Assembly: GCA_003136515.1 (NCBI GenBank)
Contig: PLEU01000199.1
Location: 5,126 to 10,732 of the forward strand
Direction: 5' to 3'
From: Spartobacteria bacterium
GTDB lineage: Bacteria; Verrucomicrobiota; Verrucomicrobiae; Chthoniobacterales; UBA6821
DNA length: 5,607 nucleotides
Shown here: piece after piece, positions 1 through 5,607 of the stretch
How positions within the stretch are numbered: position 1 is the first letter of the stretch
How the letters are laid out: the number at the start of each line of letters is the position of its first letter
Notes under the pieces: model-generated
Seen by the model: only the letters and a program-made list of their open reading frames with translations
The model's database searches: none
Told to the model about the DNA's origin: nothing
Position numbers and translations under genes: made by a program

Positions 1-124
1 CTGTAGGGATCGGAATCGCAAATTGGCAGTCATTTATTAAGCAGAAACTCGTCTGGCAAAATCGTATTAGGATCGTCGTTTGCGTCACTCAGTGTCGCTC
101 CCGATGAGCCCGTCAAAAAATGTG

Positions 125-155
125 TTGAGATTTCGCTTGCGCCTTTGCCTATAGG
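125..155 (+). promoter_or_regulatory. Weak candidate sigma70-type promoter for the dksA-like/rpmG/rpsR group
   Basis: A TTGAGA hexamer (125-130) resembles a -35 box and TATAGG (150-155) resembles a -10 box. The spacer is 19 nt, longer than the preferred 17, and the -10 match is imperfect. The predicted transcript would have a leader of roughly 70 nt before the ATG at 231. Nothing better placed was seen in 1-230, and no convincing operator palindrome was found. The call rests on hexamer similarity and position only. Confidence 0.3.
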
Positions 156-230
156 GCGATAACTAACCCCACCCCGTTTTTACCCTCCCTCAACGCGCCT
201 CCTCTTTCCTTAACTCATCAGAACCCGCAC

Positions 231-1061
231 ATGGCCAAGACCAAGACCGCTAAAAAAGTCAGCAAACCTGCTGCCGGAAAAGTTGCCAAACCTACTGCAA
301 AACCGATGAAAAAAGCGGTGACTAAGCCAAAAGCCCCCGTGAAAAAGGTCGTGAAACCAGTCGACGTGAAGGCTCAGAAAAAGGCTGTGCCCAAGAAAAT
401 CATCTCCAAGAGGGTCGCAAAACCGGCACCGAAAGCAGTAACCAAGGAAGCAACCAAACCCAAGGTTGTGAAGTTGGCATCAGTGAATAAGGCCATGCCG
501 AAGCCCGCTGTTTCGAAGTCTTCCAAGACACGTTCCAAGGAATCTTCCTCCAATGGCAGGGTGCTTGCACAACAGTTCATCAAGAAACCAGCGACCAACA
601 AGAATCTCAAGTTGACTCCTTTCCTCGTGAGGCAGCGCCAGCGTCTCCTGGAACTCAAGGATACCCTGCTCGACTCCATGAGCGGCGTAGCCCGTGGCAA
701 TCTTCATGCGGGTAGCGAAACCTCGGCTTTTGGGATGCATCAGGCGGATGCCGGAAGCGATGCCTACGACCGTGATTTCGCCCTCAGCATGCTTTCAAAG
801 GAGCAGGGCTCACTTTACGAGATTGACGAAGCACTGAAAAGGATCGAAGATGGAACTTACGGAATGTGTGAGATTTGCGAAAAGCCGATCCGCCATGACC
901 GCCTCGAGGCCCTTCCTTTCACCCGTTTCACGGTGGAATGTCAGGCTGAGCTTGAAAAGCGCCAGCACCATCACAGTGTCAGGCCCCATATCAACTCACT
1001 CTTCGGATTGACTGAAGAGGAGGTTGAAAGCGAAGAGGAAGAGACCACAGAAGTAAGCTGA
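231..1061 (+). CDS. TraR/DksA-family zinc-finger protein with a Lys/Ala/Pro-rich histone H1-like N-terminal tail
   Basis: The protein has 276 residues in two unlike halves. Residues 1 to about 107 are low complexity and strongly basic, built from KPA/KK/KPK-type units like histone H1 or AlgP tails. Residues about 125-255 match the TraR/DksA family: a helical stretch (LVRQRQRLLELKDTLLDSM), an acidic patch around D177-D182, the family segment ALKRIEDGTYGMCEICEKPI (201-220), then RLEALPFTRFTVECQAELEK. Zinc-finger spacing is C213-x2-C216-x17-T234-x2-C237, so the usual third Cys is Thr. The C-terminus is acidic (EEEVESEEEETTE). Family members bind the RNA polymerase secondary channel and alter initiation, often with ppGpp; DNA or RNA binding by the tail is inferred. 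At 276 aa it is much longer than E. coli DksA (151 aa), because of the tail. The ATG at 231 is chosen because the basic tail starts there; no Shine-Dalgarno precedes it. It leads a probable rpmG-rpsR transcription unit. Family assignment is firm; the exact role is not. Confidence 0.88.
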   Translation: MAKTKTAKKVSKPAAGKVAKPTAKPMKKAVTKPKAPVKKVVKPVDVKAQKKAVPKKIISKRVAKPAPKAVTKEATKPKVVKLASVNKAMPKPAVSKSSKTRSKESSSNGRVLAQQFIKKPATNKNLKLTPFLVRQRQRLLELKDTLLDSMSGVARGNLHAGSETSAFGMHQADAGSDAYDRDFALSMLSKEQGSLYEIDEALKRIEDGTYGMCEICEKPIRHDRLEALPFTRFTVECQAELEKRQHHHSVRPHINSLFGLTEEEVESEEEETTEVS

Positions 1062-1104
1062 CCATCCCTGAAAGTAATTTTAGAATCAATTCTCCATCAA
1101 TTTT

Positions 1105-1278
1105 ATGCCACGCGACATCATCACTCTAGAGTGCACCGAAGCCGTTGCCGAGGGTAAGCCCGTATCACGCTATACCACTACAAGGAACAAGAAGAGCCTT
1201 CGTACCCCAGGCCGTCTTGAGAAAAAGAAGTACAATCCCAATCTGCGCCGCCACACGCTTCACCGCGAGACCAAGTAA
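1105..1278 (+). CDS. rpmG: 50S ribosomal protein L33, zinc-free (C-minus) type
   Basis: This 57-residue protein starts [13 protein letters not shown] and ends [10 protein letters not shown]. Family landmarks are the first strand (IITLEC, 5-10), [10 protein letters not shown] (22-31), the [11 protein letters not shown] segment (36-46) and the terminal HTLH-ETK. L33 is a small protein of the large subunit near the tRNA exit site. In zinc-binding L33 there are two CxxC knuckles; here the first reads CTEA and the second NPNL, leaving one Cys (C10), so it should not bind zinc. A short insert after the first knuckle (VAEGKPVSR) is typical of C-minus forms in my knowledge of the family. It lies 43 nt after the dksA-like gene and 40 nt before rpsR on the same strand. 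No Shine-Dalgarno is seen before the ATG; the leader is AT-rich. Length and ends fit a complete gene. Confidence 0.95.
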   Translation: MPRDIITLECTEAVAEGKPVSRYTTTRNKKSLRTPGRLEKKKYNPNLRRHTLHRETK

Positions 1279-1318
1279 TTCAAAAAACTCTGCAAGGAGA
1301 GACATCGAGTAACACACC

Positions 1319-1561
1319 ATGAGCCTACCCAAGACCCCGCAGCGCCGCTCCAATTTCCGTCGCGCCAACCGCATGATGCCGCGTCGACGGCTTGACATCG
1401 CCACCGAGGCGATCGATTTCAAAAACCCCGATTTGCTCAAGAAGTTCACCACTGAAAGCGGTAAGATCCTTCCACGTCGCATGACGGGACTGGCAGCACA
1501 CCTGCACCGCAAAATCACCCGTGAGATCAAGCGCTCGCGCGCTGCTCTCCTGATGAAATAG
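1319..1561 (+). CDS. rpsR: 30S ribosomal protein S18
   Basis: The product is 80 residues, the usual S18 length. It has a basic N-terminus, the IDFKN motif (32-36), and the family core LLKKFTTESGKILPRRMTG (39-57), followed by the basic helix HRKITREIKRSRAALL. S18 sits on the 30S platform beside S6 and contacts the 16S rRNA central domain. There is no Cys at all. Where many bacteria have TGTCAKHQR this protein has TGLAAHLHR, a modest departure. In many genomes rpsR lies between rpsF and rplI; here it follows rpmG instead. An AAGGAGA (1294-1300) is present but ends 18 nt before the ATG, too far for a normal Shine-Dalgarno. The gene ends in tandem TAG TAG stops, and the intrinsic terminator follows 24 nt later, so it is the last gene of the unit. 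Confidence 0.95.
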   Translation: MSLPKTPQRRSNFRRANRMMPRRRLDIATEAIDFKNPDLLKKFTTESGKILPRRMTGLAAHLHRKITREIKRSRAALLMK

Positions 1562-1585
1562 TAGAAAGCTTTCCTTCCAAAAATC

Positions 1586-1623
1586 AAAGGCGGTTCCCGG
1601 TCAAACCGGGACCGCCTTTTTTT
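1586..1623 (+). terminator. Rho-independent terminator after rpsR
   Basis: The left arm AAAGGCGGTTCCCGG (1586-1600) and right arm CCGGGACCGCCTTT pair with a single bulged T around the loop TCAAA (1601-1605). The GC-rich stem runs directly into a run of seven Ts (1617-1623). On the opposite strand the hairpin is followed by a weaker T-rich stretch (TTTGATTTTTGG), so it could also stop transcripts from the convergent argS, though it lies about 225 nt past the argS stop codon. Confidence 0.93.
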
Positions 1624-1668
1624 GTTGCAGATGTCTCCCGAGTCCCAGTCAATCACGACCACCTCACC

Positions 1669-1722
1669 GGGTCAGACTCTAAATTGATAGTTTTTTGTGA
1701 TAGATATGGATCTCTTGATCTC
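1669..1722. repeat. Possible repeat-element remnant in the rpsR-argS spacer
   Basis: The stretch begins GGGTCAGACTCTAAATTGAT and continues into short direct repeats: TGATAG at 1685-1690 and 1698-1703, and GATCTC at 1709-1714 and 1717-1722. The opening bases remind me of end sequences flanking IS200-like/RAYT transposases in environmental bacteria, but that is recall, not a match I can verify. No transposase or paired inverted end is seen. The rest of 1624-1848 holds no gene; AACTAATC occurs twice (1787-1794, 1813-1820). Confidence 0.25.
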
Positions 1723-1848
1723 AACCCCTCAACTGCAGCTTAGTACAGTCATTTTGAAGAGATAGTAAGGCGTCAAAATACGGCCGAACTAATCCTTCGA
1801 GAATCGACGTCCAACTAATCTAAAACTCCAAATTCCAATCCCCCCACT

Positions 1849-3561
1849 TTACATGCGTACTGGGACACTTATCCCTAGTAGATTCAGTCCCTCCTTCAAC
1901 ACCCTACTCGTTACTTCCGCCAAGGCCAGTCGTGATCCACGAATCTCCGGCTCCGACTTCAGTATCGGACAGGCTTCATAGAAGCGATGGAAATGGTCGG
2001 CAAGTTCGTACAAGTACAGACAAAGCAGATTCGGGCGCTGATCCTCCAAGACGGCATGAAGGATCTCGCTAAATTGGAGAATCTGGAGAGCCAGCGATCG
2101 CTCCGCGGGATCTCGGATCACGATGGCAGATGGGGTGATAGTAACCCCCTCCTCGGCCGCCTTGCGGAAGATGGAGCGAATCCGAACATAGGCGTTCTGC
2201 AGGTACGGGGCGGTATTTCCTTGAAAGGAGAGCATTTTATCCCAGGAGAAGACATAGTCGGTCATCCGGTGCTGCATCAGGTCGGCATACTTCACCGCTC
2301 CGATCCCGATCACACGTGCGACATCCTGCTGCTCCGGCGATGAGAGATCGGGGTTTTTCTCCGCTACTAGGACCAAGGCGCGATCGATTGCCTCCCGGAG
2401 CAATCCCCCAAGTTCGATATTCTCGCCGGAACGGGTCTTCATCATTTTCCTATCCTCACCGAGTATGCTGCCGAAGGCCACATGACTCAGATCCGCATTA
2501 ATTCCGAGACGCCGAGCAGCGGCAAAGATCTGCTCGAAGTGGAGCTTTTGTGGCGCCCCCGTCACATACCAGACGGCATCGGGCTTCCAGCGCTTCTCCC
2601 TGTATTCGAGGGTGGCAAGGTCGGTGGTGGCGTAGAGAAATCCGCCGTCGCTCTTGCGTATCAGGCACGGTTTCTCAACAAGCGTAGCATCATCCCGAAA
2701 GAAAATGCAGACAGCCCCTTCGCTCAACTCGGCAATTCCATTATCAAGTAACTTATCAACCAGCTTCGCCAAGGCATCATTATAGAAACTTTCGCCCAGA
2801 CACTCATCAAAACTTATGTCCAGCAGCTCGTATAGGCGTTCAAACTCCTTCCAGGAATAAGCAACTGCCTGCTCCCATATGGCGAGATTCTCTGGATCAC
2901 CCTGCTGCAACTTCACCAACTCTCCCCGCACCGAGTCACGAATGGACGGATCATCCTCTTCTAGGGCATTCACTTCGCGATAGAGGCGCACCATTTCGGA
3001 AATGGGAGCTTTTTCTAGTGCCTCACGATTGAGAAATTGCTTCCACCCATAGATTACCTTACCAAATTGAGTCCCCCAGTCACCGATATGGTTGTCAGTG
3101 ATGACGAGGTGACCCAGATGTCGGGCAATTCGGGCGAGTGAATCTCCTAGGATCGTGCTGCGGATATGGCCGACATGCATCGGCTTAGCCACATTGGGAG
3201 AGCTGAAATCGATGACGATCCTCCTGGGCTCTTGCACCGTAGAAACACCCAGCCGCTCATCCTGATGTATCCCTTGAAGAGCCTCCCCAAGAACTGAATC
3301 TCGAATCTTGAAGTTGATGAATCCCGCTCCAGCAATCTGCGGAATTTCGCAAAGATCCTCCGTCGCAAGCTGGGAGAGAAGTTCGGCAGCCACCGTCCGT
3401 GGATTTTTGTGCAACACCTTGGCGGCAACCATCGCCGCATTGGTCTGATAATCCCCGAATCTCGGATTTGCCGACGGGGTGACTACAGCCAATCCCTCAT
3501 CTATCCCTGCCCGACATAGTGCCTCGGCAAGCCGCGTCTGAAGAGTGGATTGAAGGGACAT
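1849..3561 (-). CDS. argS: Arginyl-tRNA synthetase (class I)
   Basis: The enzyme joins arginine to tRNA-Arg using ATP in the cytoplasm. From the ATG at 3561 it has 570 residues, a normal ArgS length. Domains in order: the ArgRS-specific N-terminal domain (about 1-85, with FGDYQTNAAM), the class I Rossmann catalytic core with the HIGH box as SSPNVAKPMHVGH (120-132), NHIGDWGTQFGK (157-168), SDGGFLYATTDLAT (304-317), and the KMSKS-equivalent loop KMMKTRSG (372-379). This is followed by the DALR-type anticodon-binding helical domain (NTAPYLQNAYVRIRSI, 449-464). The C-terminus GLNLLGISVPVRM resembles the usual LLGI-PERM ending. A TTG at 3570 would add three residues; the ATG is preferred because MSLQSTLQTRL starts the domain, but neither start has a Shine-Dalgarno. 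It lies about 200 nt downstream of the ptsN-like gene, and whether it shares that transcript is unclear. Confidence 0.97.
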   Translation of the reverse strand: MSLQSTLQTRLAEALCRAGIDEGLAVVTPSANPRFGDYQTNAAMVAAKVLHKNPRTVAAELLSQLATEDLCEIPQIAGAGFINFKIRDSVLGEALQGIHQDERLGVSTVQEPRRIVIDFSSPNVAKPMHVGHIRSTILGDSLARIARHLGHLVITDNHIGDWGTQFGKVIYGWKQFLNREALEKAPISEMVRLYREVNALEEDDPSIRDSVRGELVKLQQGDPENLAIWEQAVAYSWKEFERLYELLDISFDECLGESFYNDALAKLVDKLLDNGIAELSEGAVCIFFRDDATLVEKPCLIRKSDGGFLYATTDLATLEYREKRWKPDAVWYVTGAPQKLHFEQIFAAARRLGINADLSHVAFGSILGEDRKMMKTRSGENIELGGLLREAIDRALVLVAEKNPDLSSPEQQDVARVIGIGAVKYADLMQHRMTDYVFSWDKMLSFQGNTAPYLQNAYVRIRSIFRKAAEEGVTITPSAIVIRDPAERSLALQILQFSEILHAVLEDQRPNLLCLYLYELADHFHRFYEACPILKSEPEIRGSRLALAEVTSRVLKEGLNLLGISVPVRM

Positions 3562-3570
3562 TGAGATCAA

Positions 3571-3608
3571 AGGATGAAGGATGAAGGAAAAATTATGAAG
3601 AATGAAAC
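3571..3608. repeat. Short tandem ATGAAGG-type repeats in the argS leader
   Basis: ATGAAGG occurs as two adjacent 7-bp units (3574-3580, 3581-3587), followed by looser copies ATGAAGA (3595-3601) and ATGAAAC (3602-3608). On the argS strand this is a pyrimidine-rich CTTCATC tract ending about 10 nt before the start codon, where a Shine-Dalgarno would be expected. Within it, CATAAT (complement of 3592-3597) resembles a -10 box, but no matching -35 was found. Confidence 0.55.
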
Positions 3609-3766
3609 AAAGCCATAGGATGGCGGAGTTGGAGTCATCCTCCTAAGCGAGCAGGAATCCGGCAGGCAAGCACCTCTTGGGTGCAAGCAATCGCAAAAGG
3701 AGCATCCTAGTCATGGCTGGCAGGGCCTAGACCTCCGAGCGCCATTTCAGAAAACGCAAGGATACC
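3609..3766. other. ptsN-argS intergenic segment with small inverted repeats
   Basis: No gene is supported here. AGGATG (3617-3622) pairs with CATCCT (3636-3641), and GCACC (3670-3674) pairs with GGTGC (3680-3684) around TCTTG, the latter flanked by GCAAGC repeats. None is followed by a T-run on the - strand, so a Rho-independent terminator for the ptsN-like gene is not supported. The segment could be transcribed leader for argS or a degraded repeat. Confidence 0.4.
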
Positions 3767-4231
3767 CTACTTTCCGTCCTTCCTCTCAAAGACCTCAAGG
3801 ATCGCAGCAGCATCAGGAGCTGCGGCTAGTTCGGTGCGCACCACCGGGTCGTTGAGAAACTTGGCAATCGCCGCAAGGGTTCGAAGATGCGTCTGAAACT
3901 GATCTTTAGGGACAAGGAAGAGGACGATGAAGTGAACGGGCTTCCCGTCGAGGGACTCAAAATCGACACCTGCCTTGGAACGGCCAAAACAGGCCGTGAC
4001 TTCCTTGACGGCATCACAGCTCGCATGAGGAATGGCGATTCCAAATCCAATCCCCGTACTCATTGTCTCCTCCCGGTGGCGTAAGGCGGCAATGGCATCA
4101 GCACTGTAGGCACCATCCAAATGTCCCTCGGCAACAAGCCGGGAGACAATTTCGTCAAGTGCCTGCCACCTATCGGTGGCAACCATCTCAGGAATGATCT
4201 GATCCTCGGAGAGAAGGCTCGCGAGAGTCAT
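3767..4231 (-). CDS. PTS fructose-type EIIA domain protein, PtsN-like
   Basis: From the ATG at 4231 the protein has 154 residues, close to a stand-alone EIIA of the mannitol/fructose class (PtsN, EIIA-Ntr). The active-site region GIGFGIAIPHASCDAV places the phosphorylatable His at residue 69 in the family's G-AIPHA setting. Before it is RHREETMSTGIG, matching the usual R-E---STGIG pattern. After it come DGKPVHFIVLFLVPKD and a helical HLRTLAAIAKFL segment. Such proteins accept phosphate from HPr or NPr; stand-alone ones are usually regulatory rather than sugar transporters, which is inferred here since no EIIB or EIIC is nearby. The reading frame stays open upstream into tsf, but the first 30 residues of that extension are basic and unlike the family, so the internal ATG, 28 nt after the tsf stop, is chosen. 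No Shine-Dalgarno is visible. It probably shares a transcript with rpsB-tsf. Confidence 0.9.
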   Translation of the reverse strand: MTLASLLSEDQIIPEMVATDRWQALDEIVSRLVAEGHLDGAYSADAIAALRHREETMSTGIGFGIAIPHASCDAVKEVTACFGRSKAGVDFESLDGKPVHFIVLFLVPKDQFQTHLRTLAAIAKFLNDPVVRTELAAAPDAAAILEVFERKDGK

Positions 4232-4259
4232 GGCAATAGTCGTTGGGTTGCAGTAGAGG

Positions 4260-4904
4260 CTATGCAGCCACTTCTTCTTCGGTTCCCTCACCCTGGGCAC
4301 CTTCTGCACCGGCCTCTTCACCCACGGAATAGCGGACGAAACGGCGGATCACAATATTTTCACCCAGTTCGGACATCTTGGTCGCGATGAGATCCTTGAT
4401 AGTGAGGTCAGGATTCTTGATCGAGGCCTGCTCTAGAAGGCAGATGGTGCTGTAAAATTTATCCAGCTTCCCATCGACAATCTTTTCGACAATAGCCTCG
4501 GGCTTACCCTGCACCTGAGCCTTATAGATCTCACGTTCCTTGGAAATAAGAGTCGCATCCACCTGATCTCGGGAAACCACCAGAGGATGGGCGGCAGCGA
4601 TCTGAAGAGTGATGTCTTTGACGAGATCGCGGAAGTTGTCGTTCTTGGCAACAAAATCGGTCTCGCAGTTAATCTCTACGAGTACACCTACTTTGCCCTG
4701 CAAGTGGATATAGGAGGCGACGATGCCCTCCTTGGCGGCACGGGAGGCTTTCTTGCCAGCACTGGCAATGCCTTTCTGACGAAGAATAGCCTCTGCTTTT
4801 TCAAGGTCTCCACCTGCCTCGGTCAGAGCACGCTTGCAATCCATCATGCCAGCGTTGGTCTTTTCCCGAAGGGTCTTGACTAGGGTTGGGTTGATATCAG
4901 CCAT
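4260..4904 (-). CDS. tsf: Translation elongation factor Ts, short form
   Basis: EF-Ts is the guanine-nucleotide exchange factor that releases GDP from EF-Tu. The 214-residue product shows the N-terminal UBA-like domain (LVKTLREKTNAGMMDCKRAL, 8-27, with GGDLEKA and LRQKGI) and the EF-Tu-contacting signature INCETDFVAKN (78-88). A core domain follows, with VDGKLDKFYSTICLLEQ and the late segment GENIVIRRFVRYSVGE. E. coli EF-Ts has about 283 residues; this one is closer to the short Thermus-type form, lacking much of the second half of the core. The last 20 or so residues (from GEEAGAEGAQ) are a Gly/Glu/Ala-rich acidic tail with no known role. It follows rpsB by 31 nt on the same strand, the classic rpsB-tsf pair. 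The region before the ATG (CAACAATTCAAACC) has no Shine-Dalgarno. Confidence 0.97.
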   Translation of the reverse strand: MADINPTLVKTLREKTNAGMMDCKRALTEAGGDLEKAEAILRQKGIASAGKKASRAAKEGIVASYIHLQGKVGVLVEINCETDFVAKNDNFRDLVKDITLQIAAAHPLVVSRDQVDATLISKEREIYKAQVQGKPEAIVEKIVDGKLDKFYSTICLLEQASIKNPDLTIKDLIATKMSELGENIVIRRFVRYSVGEEAGAEGAQGEGTEEEVAA

Positions 4905-4935
4905 GGTTTGAATTGTTGAAAGGTTTGGGGGCAGC

Positions 4936-5607
4936 CTATTCCGCGACTGCGGTTAGTTCTTCAACACTGCTGGTCGCATCGCTCGGGGCGATGCTGGCAC
5001 GCTGTCCGCCTCGTGACTTGGCGAGGGAATCGACAAGCTTCTGCAAAATAATACGGATGGCGCGGATCGCATCGTCGTTTCCGGCGATGGGGTAGTTAAT
5101 CTCCTCGGGGTTGCTGTTGGAATCGACAATGGCCACGATGGGAATGCCAAGACGGCGGGATTCAGCAACGGCAATGGCCTCCTTGACGGTATCAATGATG
5201 ACGATCGCGTCGGGAAGTTTGTCCCGGTCAAGAACGCCTTCCAGATTCTGGCGGATGCGGGTTGCCTCGCGACGGAGCGCAGAGGCCTCCGCCTTGTTGA
5301 TCTTGTGAAAACCGGCACTCTTCTCTAGAGCTTCAAAATCCTTTAGCTTGGAAACACTCTTCCGGATGGTCACAAGGTTGGTGAGTGTGCCGCCGAGCCA
5401 ACGTTGGTTGACATAGAACTGGCCACTCGCCTGGGCTGCCTCCCTGACAGCCTCCTGCGCCTGCTTCTTACAGCCGACGAAGAGAATCTTGCCACCCTGT
5501 CGGGCGATGCCTGAGAGAAACTCTCCAGCTTTATCAAGCTGCTCGACCGTCTTGGAGAGGTCGATGATGTGGATGGAGTTCTTTTCCTCGAGGATGAAAT
5601 CGCGCAT
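4936..5607 (-). CDS. rpsB: 30S ribosomal protein S2, 5' end outside the window
   Basis: The 223 visible residues are most of S2, a 30S protein bound between head and body through S1 and 16S rRNA. Landmarks are NSIHIIDLSKTVEQL (10-24), GGKILFVGCKKQAQ, the near-invariant RWLGGTLTNLVTIRKS, PDAIVIIDTVKEAIAVAES, and RRLGIPIVAIVDSNSNPEEI followed by GNDDAIRAIRI. The ATG at the window edge (5605-5607) is not the true start: in the family this Met corresponds to the NPKM position, after the conserved GxHFGH helix. Some 30-40 N-terminal residues are therefore missing and lie beyond the window. The C-terminal tail after KSRGGQRAS is short and variable. It is the first visible gene of the rpsB-tsf-ptsN-like unit. 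Confidence 0.96.
   Translation of the reverse strand: MRDFILEEKNSIHIIDLSKTVEQLDKAGEFLSGIARQGGKILFVGCKKQAQEAVREAAQASGQFYVNQRWLGGTLTNLVTIRKSVSKLKDFEALEKSAGFHKINKAEASALRREATRIRQNLEGVLDRDKLPDAIVIIDTVKEAIAVAESRRLGIPIVAIVDSNSNPEEINYPIAGNDDAIRAIRIILQKLVDSLAKSRGGQRASIAPSDATSSVEELTAVAE

Noticed and set aside
374..740. Two open frames on the - strand opposite the dksA-like gene
   Set aside because: They are mirror frames of the repetitive Lys/Ala/Pro codons and lack recognisable motifs.
1165..1662. 165-codon open frame on the - strand
   Set aside because: It lies opposite rpmG, rpsR and the terminator, and its translation has no family features; it is a shadow of the real genes.
2428..2451. Apparent loss of the KMSKS motif in ArgS
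   Set aside because: ArgS enzymes commonly have a degenerate KMSKS loop; KMMKTRSG fits this and is not a defect.
3670..3684. Hairpin as terminator of the ptsN-like gene
   Set aside because: The stem is only 5 bp and no T-run follows on the - strand.
4232..4321. Longer start for the PtsN-like protein, overlapping the tsf 3' end
   Set aside because: The 30 extra residues are basic, unlike EIIA proteins, and fall inside tsf coding sequence; the ATG at 4231 gives a family-length protein.
5605..5607. ATG at the window edge as the true rpsB start
   Set aside because: The conserved N-terminal helix of S2 (GxHFGH region) would be missing; this Met aligns with an internal family position.

Overview
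This window looks like an ordinary bacterial chromosome segment carrying translation and housekeeping genes on two convergent strands. The best guess for the organism is a member of the PVC superphylum, probably Verrucomicrobiota. This is an inference from general family knowledge: a TraR/DksA-type protein with a long Lys/Ala/Pro-rich histone H1-like tail, a Cys-poor L33, a short EF-Ts, and almost no Shine-Dalgarno sequences. It has not been tested by any search.

Layout. On the + strand, an upstream region (1-230) with a weak candidate promoter leads into a DksA-like regulator (231-1061), ribosomal protein L33 (rpmG, 1105-1278, too short to be obvious in an ORF scan) and ribosomal protein S18 (rpsR, 1319-1561). 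The gaps are 43 and 40 nt, and the group ends in a strong intrinsic terminator (1586-1623). A spacer of about 225 nt (1624-1848) has no gene and contains a stretch resembling repeat-element ends. On the - strand, read from right to left, are ribosomal protein S2 (rpsB, its 5' end cut off by the window edge), EF-Ts (tsf), a fructose-type PTS EIIA/PtsN-like protein, a roughly 200-nt intergenic region with small hairpins and 7-bp tandem repeats, and arginyl-tRNA synthetase (argS). argS converges on the rpsR terminator.

How the genes fit together. S2, S18 and L33 are ribosome components, EF-Ts recycles EF-Tu, ArgS charges tRNA-Arg, and the DksA-like protein would be expected to tune RNA polymerase. 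The PtsN-like protein is a phosphorylatable regulator that is probably co-transcribed with rpsB-tsf. I found no phage genes, CRISPR array, RNA gene, intact transposase or toxin-antitoxin pair, and no clear new system. The most notable points are the H1-like tail on the DksA-like protein with its altered zinc finger, the near absence of Shine-Dalgarno sequences, the ptsN-tsf linkage, and the repeats flanking argS.
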